Shown here: piece after piece, positions 1 to 5,701 of the stretch
Layout of the letters: each line of letters opens with the position of its first letter
How positions within the stretch are numbered: the first letter of the stretch is position 1
DNA from: Chloroflexota bacterium
GTDB lineage: Bacteria > Chloroflexota > Limnocylindria > Limnocylindrales > CSP1-4
Assembly: GCA_021812735.1 (NCBI GenBank)
Contig: JAKAMV010000595.1
Coordinates: 1 to 6,570 of the forward strand
Reading direction: 5' to 3'
Length of the DNA stretch: 6,570 nt
Program-made: the position numbers and the translations under genes
Notes under the pieces: generated by a model
Seen by the model: the letters and a program-made list of their open reading frames with translations, nothing else
Database searches by the model: none
What the model was told of the DNA's origin: nothing

Positions 1-345
1 GGGTGAAGCCGCTCGTCCCCTTGGGCGGGGCCTTGATGTCGAGTTGGACGCCCTTCTTCGCGGCGATCTTGGCGGGGCCCCGATAGCCGCGGTCGGCGAC
101 GATCGACTTGACGGTGCCCAGGGCGGGCAGCGTCGTGTCGAGCAGCCGGCGGCCCGCGCTCACGTCGTGCGGACGGGCCGACTCGACCGAGACCGCGAGT
201 GGCAGCCCGAGGATCTCGATCACGATGCTCCGCTTCGCACCGTTGGTGTGGCCGCCCCGTCCGTCCGCGCAGTTCCCAGCCGCCGCCCTCCCCCACCGGA
301 TCGGAAGAGGCGGCGACGACGCAGCTGGTTTGGATCCTCTTCTGC
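1..345 (-). pseudogene. IS5-family transposase remnant (central DDE region), frameshifted and 5'-truncated
   Basis: Read on the minus strand, bases 2 to about 253 encode a continuous transposase segment containing NGAKRSIVIEILGLPLAV, a RPHD motif and SIVADRGYRG. The last resembles the second-aspartate motif (ADGGYRG-like) of IS5-type DDE transposases. The segment runs off the left edge before the catalytic glutamate. To its right, the more plausible frame changes: QTSCVVAASSDPVGEGG and RGRTGRPH are in another register, and switching near 245-262 gives a sensible join, so a one-base indel is likely there. The N-terminal part is absent: similarity stops around 330-345, directly against the cupin stop codon at 352-354, and no terminal inverted repeat is visible on this side. 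Family assignment comes from motifs only and the subgroup is undetermined. The frameshift could also be a sequencing error. Confidence 0.7.
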
Positions 346-351
346 CGCCCT

Positions 352-738
352 CTACTCGGGCTCAGGGCCCTCCACGTTGACGACGGGTGCACCCGAGCCA
401 ATCCGCACGACCGCAACCTCGGCTGGCTCGTCGGGCGGCGTTCCCTCTCGATGGATCAACCCCTGGGGCACGTGGACGAAGTCGCCGGCGCCGACGCGCA
501 GTCGATCACGGCCACCCGGTCCGAACTCCAGTTCCATCGCGCCGCTCAGCACGTAGAAGTAGGTGTCCGTGTCGCCGTGGTGGTGCCACCCACTCCGGAC
601 TCCGGGTTCGGTCCGGACAACGCCCACCCATCGATCGTCGGAGGCGAACGCCTGCTCCCGAACCATGCCGGGCGTCGCCGGTCCGGCGGCCACCGTTCGC
701 TGTGCGGAGCCGATCGCTCGAGGCTGCGCGGTATCCAT
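352..738 (-). CDS. Small single-domain cupin protein
   Basis: A 128-aa protein that is nearly all one cupin_2 beta-barrel. Cupin motif 1 is seen as GWHHHGDTDTYFYVLSG, giving two metal-ligand histidines and a downstream acidic/Tyr position, then MELEFG. Motif 2 is GDFVHVPQGLIHRE, supplying the last histidine. These residues suggest a divalent-metal site, but the substrate cannot be told; stand-alone cupins of this kind range from enzymes to ligand sensors. The start is chosen at ATG 736-738 because GAGG lies five bases upstream. In-frame alternatives are ATG at 765, which sits seven bases after a GATACT -10-like box and so could be leaderless, and GTG at 789. The gene follows the subtilase on the same strand after more than 100 bases, so co-transcription is possible but not shown. 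Its stop abuts the transposase remnant. No signal peptide; probably cytoplasmic. Confidence 0.85.
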   Translation of the reverse strand: MDTAQPRAIGSAQRTVAAGPATPGMVREQAFASDDRWVGVVRTEPGVRSGWHHHGDTDTYFYVLSGAMELEFGPGGRDRLRVGAGDFVHVPQGLIHREGTPPDEPAEVAVVRIGSGAPVVNVEGPEPE

Positions 739-864
739 GTCCACCTCGTTTGTGCTGCTCGCCATGATCCCCAGTATCCGCCCTCGCACCCCGACGGGTC
801 AGCTCAACCGCGCGCTCCACGCGATCGTGCTATCACGCCTCCGGGAGCCGAGTCTATGCGGAGA

Positions 865-2043
865 CTACGGGGTGGCGATGAGGCTATACAGCAGGTGGTT
901 GTTGGTGGATCTCGACGATTTGACGATGCCCTTCGTCGTCGCCGCGTAAAGCGCTTCCCGCACAACGGCCGGCGTGGCCGCCGGGTGTGCCTGAAGGTAG
1001 AGGGCGGCGACACCCACCGTGTGCGGCGTCGCCATCGACGTGCCGTTCATCGTCGCGACGGCCGTGTCGCTCCAGTCGTACGCCGACGTGATCGAGGCCC
1101 CGGGAGCGAACCAGTCGACGCAGGGGCCGTAGTTCGAGAAGGTCGCCTTCTGATCCTTGCTCGTGGTGGCTCCCATCGTCATCGCCTCGGCGACGCGACC
1201 CGGCGAGAAGCCGCACGCATCGACCGCCTTCCAGTCGTTGAGGGTCCCGTTCCCCGCCGCGATGACGACGCTGATGCCGTCCTCGATGACGTTCTGCACG
1301 GCATCGTCGAGGGCCTGGTTGATCGGCCCGCTGAAGCTCATGTTGGCAACCGCTGGCGTGCCCGGACCATGGTGGCCGATCATCCAATCGAGCCCGTCGA
1401 TGATGAAGCTGTCCGGGGTATCGCCGTCGCAGTCGAAGACCCGCACGGAGACCAGCGTGACGCCCTTGGCCACGCCGTAGGTCTTCCCGCCGATCGTCCC
1501 CGCCACGTGCGTCCCGTGGCCGTCGCACTCGTCGGGCAGCTCAGGGTACGAGTCGAACCCGTGGACAGCGCGACCGTCGAACTCCGTGTGCGAGAAGAGG
1601 ATGCCCGTGTCGACGACGTAGGCAGTGACGCCGGCGCCCGTCGCCGCATAGTGGTAGAGCCCGTCGAGGGTCCGAGAGCGCTGGTCGATCCTGTCGAGCC
1701 CCCAGGTGGCGCCGGTCTGGGTGTCTGCCAGCGTCGCCACGGAGTCGGGTGCGATGTAGGCCACGTTCGGGTTGTGGAGGATCGCCTGCTGGGCCGGCGC
1801 GGACAGCGTGGCTGCGAACCCCTTCAGGGCATGCCGGTAGGCGTGATCAACTGCGAACCCGTGTTCCTTGGCCAGTTGGGCTGTCGCCGCTGCCGGATCC
1901 GCGACGCTGTCGCGGAACACGACGATGACCGCCTCTGGACTAGGTGAGAGCGCGGCGACCGGGGGCGGAGCGCTGCTGCCGACGAGCAAGATCGTGGCGA
2001 CGGCGAGGGCGGCCACACCTCGCCGGACCGGGTTCCAGCGCAC
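865..2043 (-). CDS. Secreted S8 serine protease, proteinase K / aqualysin type
   Basis: A 392-aa preproprotein. Residues 1-33 form a signal peptide (basic MRWNPVRR start, hydrophobic AALAVATILLVG, AxA-like end). Residues about 37-100 match the I9 inhibitor prodomain (AVIVVFRDSV, then LKGFAATLS and VAYIAPDSVA). The catalytic domain begins near WGLDRIDQR (114-122). The triad is visible: Asp145 in YVVDTGI, His176 in DGHGTHVAGTIGG and Ser336 in GTSMATPH, with oxyanion Asn265 in AAGNG. Four cysteines (about 173, 205, 277, 308) sit where aqualysin-like enzymes form two disulfides, which fits export. There is no C-terminal extension, so it is the minimal pro-plus-catalytic form. Expected role: extracellular autoprocessed endopeptidase, probably for nutrient scavenging. 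GTG at 2041-2043 is preferred because a perfect AGGAGG lies five bases upstream; ATG at 2064 lacks a comparable site and would add seven residues. Confidence 0.96.
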   Translation of the reverse strand: MRWNPVRRGVAALAVATILLVGSSAPPPVAALSPSPEAVIVVFRDSVADPAAATAQLAKEHGFAVDHAYRHALKGFAATLSAPAQQAILHNPNVAYIAPDSVATLADTQTGATWGLDRIDQRSRTLDGLYHYAATGAGVTAYVVDTGILFSHTEFDGRAVHGFDSYPELPDECDGHGTHVAGTIGGKTYGVAKGVTLVSVRVFDCDGDTPDSFIIDGLDWMIGHHGPGTPAVANMSFSGPINQALDDAVQNVIEDGISVVIAAGNGTLNDWKAVDACGFSPGRVAEAMTMGATTSKDQKATFSNYGPCVDWFAPGASITSAYDWSDTAVATMNGTSMATPHTVGVAALYLQAHPAATPAVVREALYAATTKGIVKSSRSTNNHLLYSLIATP

Positions 2044-2048
2044 TGGAG

Positions 2049-2054
2049 CCTCCT
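2049..2054 (-). promoter_or_regulatory. Shine-Dalgarno of the subtilase gene, decides its GTG start
   Basis: On the minus strand the text reads AGGAGG, then ctcca, then GTG. This is a full anti-16S match with a five-base spacer. It lies inside the reading frame that would be used by the longer ATG start at 2064, so it argues for the shorter GTG-initiated protein. Confidence 0.7.
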
Positions 2055-2369
2055 GACACGTCATGACGGGTCGGTCTCGCCAGTGGCTCGGCGCAGTCCC
2101 GGCGGGCCGTGGTTTGGACCGCGCGTCAGAGCCTCCCGCTGGCTAACCGTAGGCGGCAGGACGGCTTCTGGCGAGAGGCAAACGGCCCCCGGCCGCCCGG
2201 TGCGCTCCGAGGGTTGGCCCCAGAGCTAGCACCGCGGGCGAATCGACCCAGCAACCACCTCCGCACCGTGTGCCCCGGGGCGGGAGGGGGCTTACTTCAG
2301 ACTACAGTTGCTGCTGAACGGACTGTTCGCAGAAGACCTACACGGTGTTCATGGAGCTGGCTCTGGGAC
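2055..2369. other. Intergenic stretch without a recognisable gene
   Basis: Between the subtilase ribosome binding site and the oxidoreductase 3' end I see no protein with family motifs on either strand, no tRNA-like cloverleaf and no repeat array. Local G/C runs occur around 2270-2290 (CCCCGGGG and a G-rich run). It must contain the subtilase promoter, reading leftwards. A possible weak pair on the minus strand is TTGCTG, 17 bases, then TGCTAG, around 2230-2260, but this is too weak to call. Confidence 0.5.
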
Positions 2370-2386
2370 CCCCGCGCGACGCGGGG
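2370..2386 (-). terminator. GC-rich hairpin just after the oxidoreductase gene
   Basis: CCCCGCG (2370-2376) pairs perfectly with CGCGGGG (2380-2386) around a three-base CGA loop, 16 bases past the stop codon of the minus-strand luciferase-like gene. The position suits a transcription terminator, but no T-run follows on the minus strand, so intrinsic termination is uncertain. Confidence 0.4.
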
Positions 2387-2401
2387 TAGGGGGCCTCCAA
2401 C

Positions 2402-3322
2402 TCAGCGTTCGCGGATGTCACTGAGCAGTCCGACGACGGGCGCCATCGCCTCGAGAGCTGGCAGCGTGGGCGGCCAGAGCACGACCTCGATGTGATCGAA
2501 GCCGGCGGCGTGGAATTCGCGGAATGCGTCGGCGATCCGCGCCGCCGAACCGCGGATCGGCTCTCCCAGGACGTCGGCCGCGCCCGAGACAGACGTCGGC
2601 TCGACGGCGAGGCCGGCCGATCGACTGATCGTCGCCGGATCCCGCCCGACATCCGCGCAGGCCGCCTCGAGGGCGGCAAGGCGCGGGCCGAACTCCGAGA
2701 GGTCGCTGCGCTCCTCGACGAACCAGCCCCGGATGTCGCCGTGGGTTGCCGCGAGGCGCAGCATCTTCGGTCCCCTGGCGCCGATCATGAGCGGGATCCG
2801 ACCCGGCCGAGGGCCGACGGGCCGGTGCTCGAGCTCGCGAGCGGCATGGAAGGTGCCCTGGAAGTCCGCCCGTCCTTCCCGCAGAAGGGGCAGGATGATC
2901 TGGAGAGCCTCCTCGAAGCGCCCAATGGTGCGATCCTCCGGGAGGCCGAACGCGTGTCCCTGTCGGCCTGCGTGTCCCGCACCGAGGCCGAACACGAACC
3001 GTCCCCCGCTGATCTCGTCGAGCGTCTCGACCGCCTTGGCGGTGATCCCGGGGTTGCGGTGGAGCGCGGACAGGATCCACGTGCCGACCTTGATCCGGGA
3101 CGTGGCCGCAGCGACGGCGCCGGTCATGGCGACGCACTCCCACCAGCCCTGCGCCGGCCTCCCTTCCGGCTGCCACAGGAGCTCGTCCGCCGTCCAGGCC
3201 GTGTCGAAGCCGATCTTCTCGGCCCGGATCGAGAGATCTCGGATGGTCGTCCATCGGACGGTCTGGCCGTCCACGAACGAGTCGCCCATCGGTAGCACGA
3301 GACCGATCTCAAGCGGTCGCAT
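2402..3322 (-). CDS. LLM-class (luciferase-like) F420-dependent oxidoreductase
   Basis: A 306-aa protein of the bacterial-luciferase-like monooxygenase fold (TIM barrel), the usual length for F420-dependent members. Family hallmarks in order: N-terminal strand LEIGLVLPMGD; AEKIGFDTAWTADELLW; the segment AVAAATSRIKVGTWILSALHRNP; GGRFVFGLGAGH; and IPLMIGARGPKMLRLAATHGD before the last third. Members of this group transfer hydride between reduced F420 (some use FMN) and small organic substrates; the substrate here cannot be inferred. It is cytoplasmic, with no signal peptide. The ATG at 3320-3322 is preferred because AGGGAG lies six bases upstream; ATG at 3328 has that site directly against it, and GTG at 3340 has none. 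It is monocistronic on present evidence, since the next upstream minus-strand gene (the PIN toxin) ends about 300 bases away. F420 versus FMN use is inferred from sequence flavour only. Confidence 0.93.
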   Translation of the reverse strand: MRPLEIGLVLPMGDSFVDGQTVRWTTIRDLSIRAEKIGFDTAWTADELLWQPEGRPAQGWWECVAMTGAVAAATSRIKVGTWILSALHRNPGITAKAVETLDEISGGRFVFGLGAGHAGRQGHAFGLPEDRTIGRFEEALQIILPLLREGRADFQGTFHAARELEHRPVGPRPGRIPLMIGARGPKMLRLAATHGDIRGWFVEERSDLSEFGPRLAALEAACADVGRDPATISRSAGLAVEPTSVSGAADVLGEPIRGSAARIADAFREFHAAGFDHIEVVLWPPTLPALEAMAPVVGLLSDIRER

Positions 3323-3406
3323 AGCCATCTCCCTCGACACCGCGTCACCGCAACCGCGAGGCGCAGCTGTGTGTCATGTGACGGTCGCGCGGAGCTATTG
3401 TCGCCT

Positions 3407-3472
3407 TCACGCGCTCCGCAGCCAGTCACAGGGCTCGGGCGGCTCGGCGAGCCGCATGGTGACGGTAAGGTC
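3407..3472 (-). repeat. Dispersed C-terminal-peptide repeat, copy 1
   Basis: Minus-strand codons read D-L-T, then VTMRLAEPPEPC, D-W, LRSA and a TGA stop at 3407-3409. The same peptide with its stop recurs at 5833-5898: 18 of 21 residues are identical and all five isolated third-position differences are silent. Upstream, the frame is closed by TAG at 3521-3523, leaving 37 open codons whose only ATG is inside the repeat (3455-3457). The natural reading is the fossil 3' end of a lost gene; a 16-aa microprotein is possible but has no visible ribosome binding site. The nucleotide text also contains a perfect small inverted repeat (cggctc-ggc-gagccg, 3440-3454) that copy 2 does not conserve. The protein family is not recognised. 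Confidence 0.65.
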
Positions 3473-3480
3473 GGTGGTCG

Positions 3481-3506
3481 CGGGGCGACTCCTCTCGCCC
3501 CGACCA
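3481..3506. repeat. 26-nt hairpin repeat flanking vapBC, copy 1 (3' side)
   Basis: CGGGGCGA (3481-3488) and TCGCCCCG (3495-3502) form a perfect 8-bp stem with a 6-nt loop. Flanking GTGGT (3474-3478) and ACCAC (3503-3507) can extend it past a two-base bulge. The 26-nt text matches 4366-4391 at 23 positions, including 16 identical bases at its end (3491-3506). It lies about 135 bases beyond the PIN toxin stop, so a terminator role is possible, although no T-run follows. Confidence 0.6.
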
Positions 3507-3639
3507 CAGACTCGTCCCTCCTACCGCACAGTCGACAGCTCGTGCGTGCCGCACAGGCGAGGTCTTGCGCCAGGGACCTTCCTGGATGCCTCCCGCACAG
3601 AGGTCGATCGAGGCCCCCACGCGATCACGTATCCGCAGC
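3507..3639. other. Non-coding tail between the PIN toxin gene and the flanking repeats
   Basis: Together with 3323-3480 this makes about 300 bases without an intact gene. Apart from the C-terminal-peptide repeat and the hairpin repeat, I find no family motif on either strand. The open frames crossing it are Arg/Pro/Ser-rich low-information translations typical of GC-rich DNA. Confidence 0.5.
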
Positions 3640-4056
3640 TCAGTTCCTCGCGGGCGAGATCAGGTCGACGGGCACGGGGAGATCGGGCCACTCCGCATCC
3701 GTGGTGATCACCCGGGTTGCCTTGAGGCCCAGCGCGGTTGCGACGACGAGGGCATCGGGCAGTCGCAACCGCGTGCCGTGACGCGCGCGCAGGTCCGCGG
3801 CCTGGGCGGCGATCGCCCTGGTGATCGGCTCGACGACGGCCGGCAACGCGTCCACGAAGGCGTCGACGGTGTCGACCGCCTCCTTCCCTCGACGGCCGGG
3901 TGCCACGAGGCACTCGGCGTACGCCGAGGCCGGGAGCACGAGCCTGTCTCCGCGGCTGACGGCCTCATGGACCACGCGGACCGAGGCGGCGTGGTGCGCG
4001 TCGGTCGCGTCGAGCACGGCGATGACCACGCCGGCGTCGAGAACGGTCAGGTCCAC
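3640..4056 (-). CDS. vapC: PIN-domain toxin, VapC-like
   Basis: A 138-aa single PIN domain, a Mg-dependent RNase fold. The acidic active-site residues are all present: Asp7 in VLDAGVVIAVLD, Glu48 in AYAECLV, Asp101 in RLPDALVVATAL and Asp120 in VITTDAEW. VapC toxins typically cleave tRNA or rRNA and stop translation until blocked by the partner antitoxin; the RNA target here is unknown. The GTG start (4054-4056) lies inside the end of the antitoxin gene, whose TGA is at 4047-4049, giving a 10-base overlap. With no clear Shine-Dalgarno, translation is probably coupled to the antitoxin. The pair reads leftwards from a promoter near 4305-4334. The catalytic set looks intact, so there is no sign of decay. 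Confidence 0.93.
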   Translation of the reverse strand: MDLTVLDAGVVIAVLDATDAHHAASVRVVHEAVSRGDRLVLPASAYAECLVAPGRRGKEAVDTVDAFVDALPAVVEPITRAIAAQAADLRARHGTRLRLPDALVVATALGLKATRVITTDAEWPDLPVPVDLISPARN

Positions 4057-4298
4057 TCTCGCCGCAGCTCGTCGAGCTCGCCCGCCGGATATACGTCGGT
4101 GAGCGCGCCGGCAAAGCGTGCAACCGGGTCAACGTCGCGCACAAGCACGACTTCTCCGGGGCCGCGCACCTCCGCCCGCAGGCGATCGCCGGTGCGGATG
4201 CCCGCCGCCTCGAGCGCGTCGTGCGGGATCGTCACCTGATGCTTGTCGCTCACGCGCGTGTAGCCGCGCTGGCGCTTGAGCTTTACTCGCTGATCCAT
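4047..4298 (-). CDS. vapB: AbrB/SpoVT-type antitoxin, VapB-like
   Basis: An 83-aa protein with an N-terminal swapped-hairpin AbrB DNA-binding domain, residues about 12-52 (GYTRVSDKHQVTIPHDALEAAG, split here as GYTRVSDKHQ and VTIPHDALEAAG, then GDRLRAEV and EVVLVRD). A C-terminal tail (VARFAGALTD to LRREWT) has the length and acidic/Trp ending expected of a toxin-binding arm. It should neutralise the overlapping PIN toxin and repress its own operon as a dimer. The ATG at 4296-4298 is supported by a -10-like TAAGCT ending six bases upstream and by the lack of any Shine-Dalgarno, suggesting a leaderless mRNA. A perfect inverted repeat brackets the start codon, so part of the likely operator is coding sequence (codons 4-7). 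Confidence 0.92.
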   Translation of the reverse strand: MDQRVKLKRQRGYTRVSDKHQVTIPHDALEAAGIRTGDRLRAEVRGPGEVVLVRDVDPVARFAGALTDVYPAGELDELRREWT

Positions 4299-4308
4299 GA
4301 GTAAAGCT
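4279..4308. promoter_or_regulatory. Palindromic operator candidate over the vapB start codon
   Basis: AGCTTTACTC (4279-4288) and GAGTAAAGCT (4299-4308) are perfect 10-bp inverted arms separated by 10 bases that include the start codon. Arm centres are 20 bp apart, about two helical turns, suiting a symmetric antitoxin dimer or tetramer. The outer arm overlaps the presumed -10 box. As RNA the same symmetry could form a 10-bp stem with the AUG at the 5' edge of the loop, so translational control is an alternative. Confidence 0.7.
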
Positions 4309-4334
4309 TACTGCCACTGGCTTTGCTCGCGCAA
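4305..4334 (-). promoter_or_regulatory. Putative promoter of vapBC, leaderless
   Basis: On the minus strand TTGCGC (complement of 4329-4334), an 18-base spacer and TAAGCT (complement of 4305-4310) lie so that the -10 ends six bases before the vapB ATG. Transcription would begin at or next to the start codon. The -35 matches consensus at only three positions, so the call rests mainly on position and the absent Shine-Dalgarno. Confidence 0.4.
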
Positions 4335-4365
4335 CGCACACGCGCGGCCTGGGCGCCCGGTTTGT

Positions 4366-4391
4366 CGGGTCGAGCCCTCTCGCCCCGACCA
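4366..4391. repeat. 26-nt hairpin repeat flanking vapBC, copy 2 (5' side)
   Basis: The same sequence as 3481-3506, in the same orientation, with three differences. It folds as GTCGGG (4364-4369) with CCCGAC (4384-4389), one T/C mismatch, then CGA with TCG around a gccctc loop. It sits in the 175-base space between the two divergent antitoxin starts, outside both promoters. Confidence 0.6.
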
Positions 4392-4439
4392 GTCAACCCA
4401 GCCTCTCACCTGGAGGGCAGCCCCGACCTTCCGCTCGAT

Positions 4440-4467
4440 TTGCCGTTGCCCCGCCGGCCGTTATACT
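4440..4467 (+). promoter_or_regulatory. Putative promoter of mazEF, leaderless
   Basis: TTGCCG (4440-4445), a 16-base spacer and TATACT (4462-4467; five of six bases match TATAAT). Six bases separate the -10 box from the mazE ATG at 4474, and no Shine-Dalgarno exists in that space, so the transcript probably starts at the initiation codon. Confidence 0.6.
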
Positions 4468-4485
4468 GCTGGTATGAAGACGGCC
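4456..4485. promoter_or_regulatory. Nested inverted repeats over mazE -10 box and start codon
   Basis: Outer arms GGCCGT (4456-4461) and ACGGCC (4480-4485) enclose inner arms ATAC (4463-4466) and GTAT (4472-4475). The inner centre is 4469 and the outer about 4470.5, so the symmetry is approximate. The site covers the -10 box and the first codons, a fitting place for autorepression by a ribbon-helix-helix antitoxin. Arms are short, so chance symmetry is possible. Confidence 0.4.
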
Positions 4486-4713
4486 ATCTCGGTCCCCGAC
4501 GCCCTGTTCGCTCAGGTGGACCGCCTCGCGCGACGTTCCCGCCGCTCGCGAAGCGAGGTGTACAGCGCCGCATTGCGCGAGTATGTCGCGCGTCACGCTC
4601 CCGACGAGGTGACAGCCGGCTTGGACGCCGTCCTCGGGGATCTGGGCCAGCCGGATATGGCCGAGTTCTCGCGTGCGGCAGCGCGCCGGGCGCTGGAGTC
4701 GGCCGAGTGGTGA
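4474..4713 (+). CDS. mazE: Ribbon-helix-helix antitoxin, MazE-like
   Basis: A 79-aa protein. The N-terminal third is a ribbon-helix-helix DNA-binding domain: beta strand MKTAISVPDALF, helix AQVDRLARRSRR, then SRSEVYSAALREYVARH. This resembles the MazE-type antitoxins of high-GC bacteria rather than the E. coli AbrB-fold MazE. The remaining residues (EVTAGLDAVLGDLG and a helix AEFSRAAARRALESAEW) would be the toxin-binding tail. It probably binds MazF and represses its own promoter. ATG 4474 follows a TATACT box by six bases with no Shine-Dalgarno. The stop codon overlaps the toxin start, as in a translationally coupled pair. Confidence 0.92.
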   Translation: MKTAISVPDALFAQVDRLARRSRRSRSEVYSAALREYVARHAPDEVTAGLDAVLGDLGQPDMAEFSRAAARRALESAEW

Positions 4714-5054
4714 TCGCGCAGGGCGAGGTCTGGTGGGCGGACCTGGGAGACCCGACGGGGTCGCAACCCGGATTTCGCCGCCCGGTCGTCGTCGTGCAGT
4801 CCGACGCGTTCAACGCGAGCAGCCTGCGCACGGCTGTCTGTGTCGTGCTCACGAGCAACGTCAAGTGGGCGGAAGCGCCGGGGAACGTACTCCTGCCTCC
4901 CCGGGTAACTGGCCTCCCGAAACCGTCCGTTGCCAACGTATCCCAGCTTGTCACGCTCGACCGCAGTGCGCTCACCGACCGGGTCGGACGCCTGTCCGCC
5001 TCGAACCTTGAGCTGGTTCTCGCCGGGATCGATGTGGTGCTCGGCCGCGGTTGA
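4707..5054 (+). CDS. mazF: MazF/PemK-family endoribonuclease toxin
   Basis: A 115-aa CcdB/MazF-fold toxin. The N-terminus IAQGEVWWADLGDP is the family's opening strand. It is followed by PGFRRPVVVVQSD, with the catalytic arginine among Arg24/Arg25, and AVCVVLTSN with the catalytic Thr49/Ser50. Later come NVLLPP, the substrate-loop segment GLPKPSVANVSQL and LVTLDRSAL, and a final helix NLELVLAGIDVVLG. MazF enzymes cut single-stranded mRNA, tRNA or rRNA at short sequence motifs; the motif here is not predictable. GTG at 4707-4709 has GGAG eight bases upstream. GTG 4710-4712, sharing GTGA with the antitoxin stop, is the alternative. The length and key residues are complete, so it is probably active. 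Confidence 0.94.
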   Translation: MVIAQGEVWWADLGDPTGSQPGFRRPVVVVQSDAFNASSLRTAVCVVLTSNVKWAEAPGNVLLPPRVTGLPKPSVANVSQLVTLDRSALTDRVGRLSASNLELVLAGIDVVLGRG

Positions 5055-5111
5055 GCGCGCCGCATGCCCGGGCAACCTCGCGGTGGGGCATCGTTCCGGG
5101 GCGCTCGAGTC

Positions 5112-5136
5112 CCCTGGCTTGTTCGGCAACCCAGGG
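5112..5136 (+). terminator. Hairpin downstream of mazF
   Basis: CCCTGG (5112-5117) pairs with CCAGGG (5131-5136). After a C/C mismatch, TTG (5119-5121) pairs with CAA (5127-5129) around a ttcgg loop, and TCTT follows. It lies 58 bases past the MazF stop and before the SRPBCC gene. An earlier weaker stem, ATGCCC (5064-5069) with GGGCAT (5086-5091), also lies just after mazF. The T-run is too short for a confident intrinsic terminator. Confidence 0.45.
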
Positions 5137-5219
5137 TCTTGCTCGCCTCGGCTACGCTCGAACGCTCAACCGCTCGTGAAACGGACCTTAGGATCACGGT
5201 TTAGCCGGGAGCGTTTGCC

Positions 5220-5681
5220 ATGGGTGAAGTCCACACGACCTGGCACCTCGCCGTCTCACCGGAACAGGCGTTCGCCTTCGGCGCGAAGGCCGAGCGACTA
5301 CCCGAGTGGGATACCTCGATGGTCGAGGTCAAGGACGTGAGCGGCCCCCTCGACACAGTCGGTGCCGGCTACACCGGCGTCATGAAGTTGGGCGGCCGCA
5401 GGCTCGAGGGGCGCTGGGAGGTCACCCGCGTCGATCGACCGGGGCTCCTCGAGCTCAAGGGCGTGACGCCGGGCGGCGGTGAGGCCAAGCTTGTAATCCG
5501 CTACGCGCCGGGCCCCGGTGGTACGGACATGAGCGAGGACCTGACGTACACGCTGCCCGGCGGACTTGCGGGGCGCCTCGCGGACTGGCTGATCGTCGAA
5601 CGGGTCATTGAGCGCCAGTTCAGGCACTCGGGCGAGAAGATCAAGGCGATCCTCGAAGCGGAGACGACGGCCGCGGGGTGA
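5220..5681 (+). CDS. SRPBCC (START-like) superfamily protein 1
   Basis: A 153-aa helix-grip fold protein of the polyketide cyclase/dehydrase and lipid-transport type. Visible fold elements: strand TTWHLAVSPEQAFAF leading into the first helix, AERLPEWDTSMVEVKDVS, GAGYTGVMKLGGR, WEVTRVDRPGLLELKG, LVIRYAPGPGGTDMSEDLTYTLPGG, and the long C-terminal helix from RLADWLIVERVIER to KIKAILEAE that closes the ligand cavity. Such proteins bind hydrophobic small molecules; no catalytic residue identifies a reaction. ATG 5220 has GGGAG eight bases upstream. It starts 165 bases after mazF, with a hairpin between them, so it is probably a separate unit. It is cytoplasmic by appearance. A similar-length relative lies downstream at 6076. 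Confidence 0.9.
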   Translation: MGEVHTTWHLAVSPEQAFAFGAKAERLPEWDTSMVEVKDVSGPLDTVGAGYTGVMKLGGRRLEGRWEVTRVDRPGLLELKGVTPGGGEAKLVIRYAPGPGGTDMSEDLTYTLPGGLAGRLADWLIVERVIERQFRHSGEKIKAILEAETTAAG

Positions 5682-5701
5682 CCCAGATCCACCTACGGTG
5701 A

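Noticed and set aside
851..866. AGTCT/AGACT inverted repeat over the subtilase stop codon as a terminator
   Set aside because: A five-base stem with a six-base loop and no T-run is too weak.
199..1947. A 582-codon plus-strand open frame opposite the cupin and subtilase genes
   Set aside because: It is antisense to two genes with clear family motifs; its translation is Arg/Val/His-rich without domains, typical of the mirror frame in GC-rich coding DNA.
5055..5219. Possible tRNA or structured RNA in the gap after mazF
   Set aside because: No cloverleaf, T-loop or acceptor pairing can be drawn; only simple hairpins are present.
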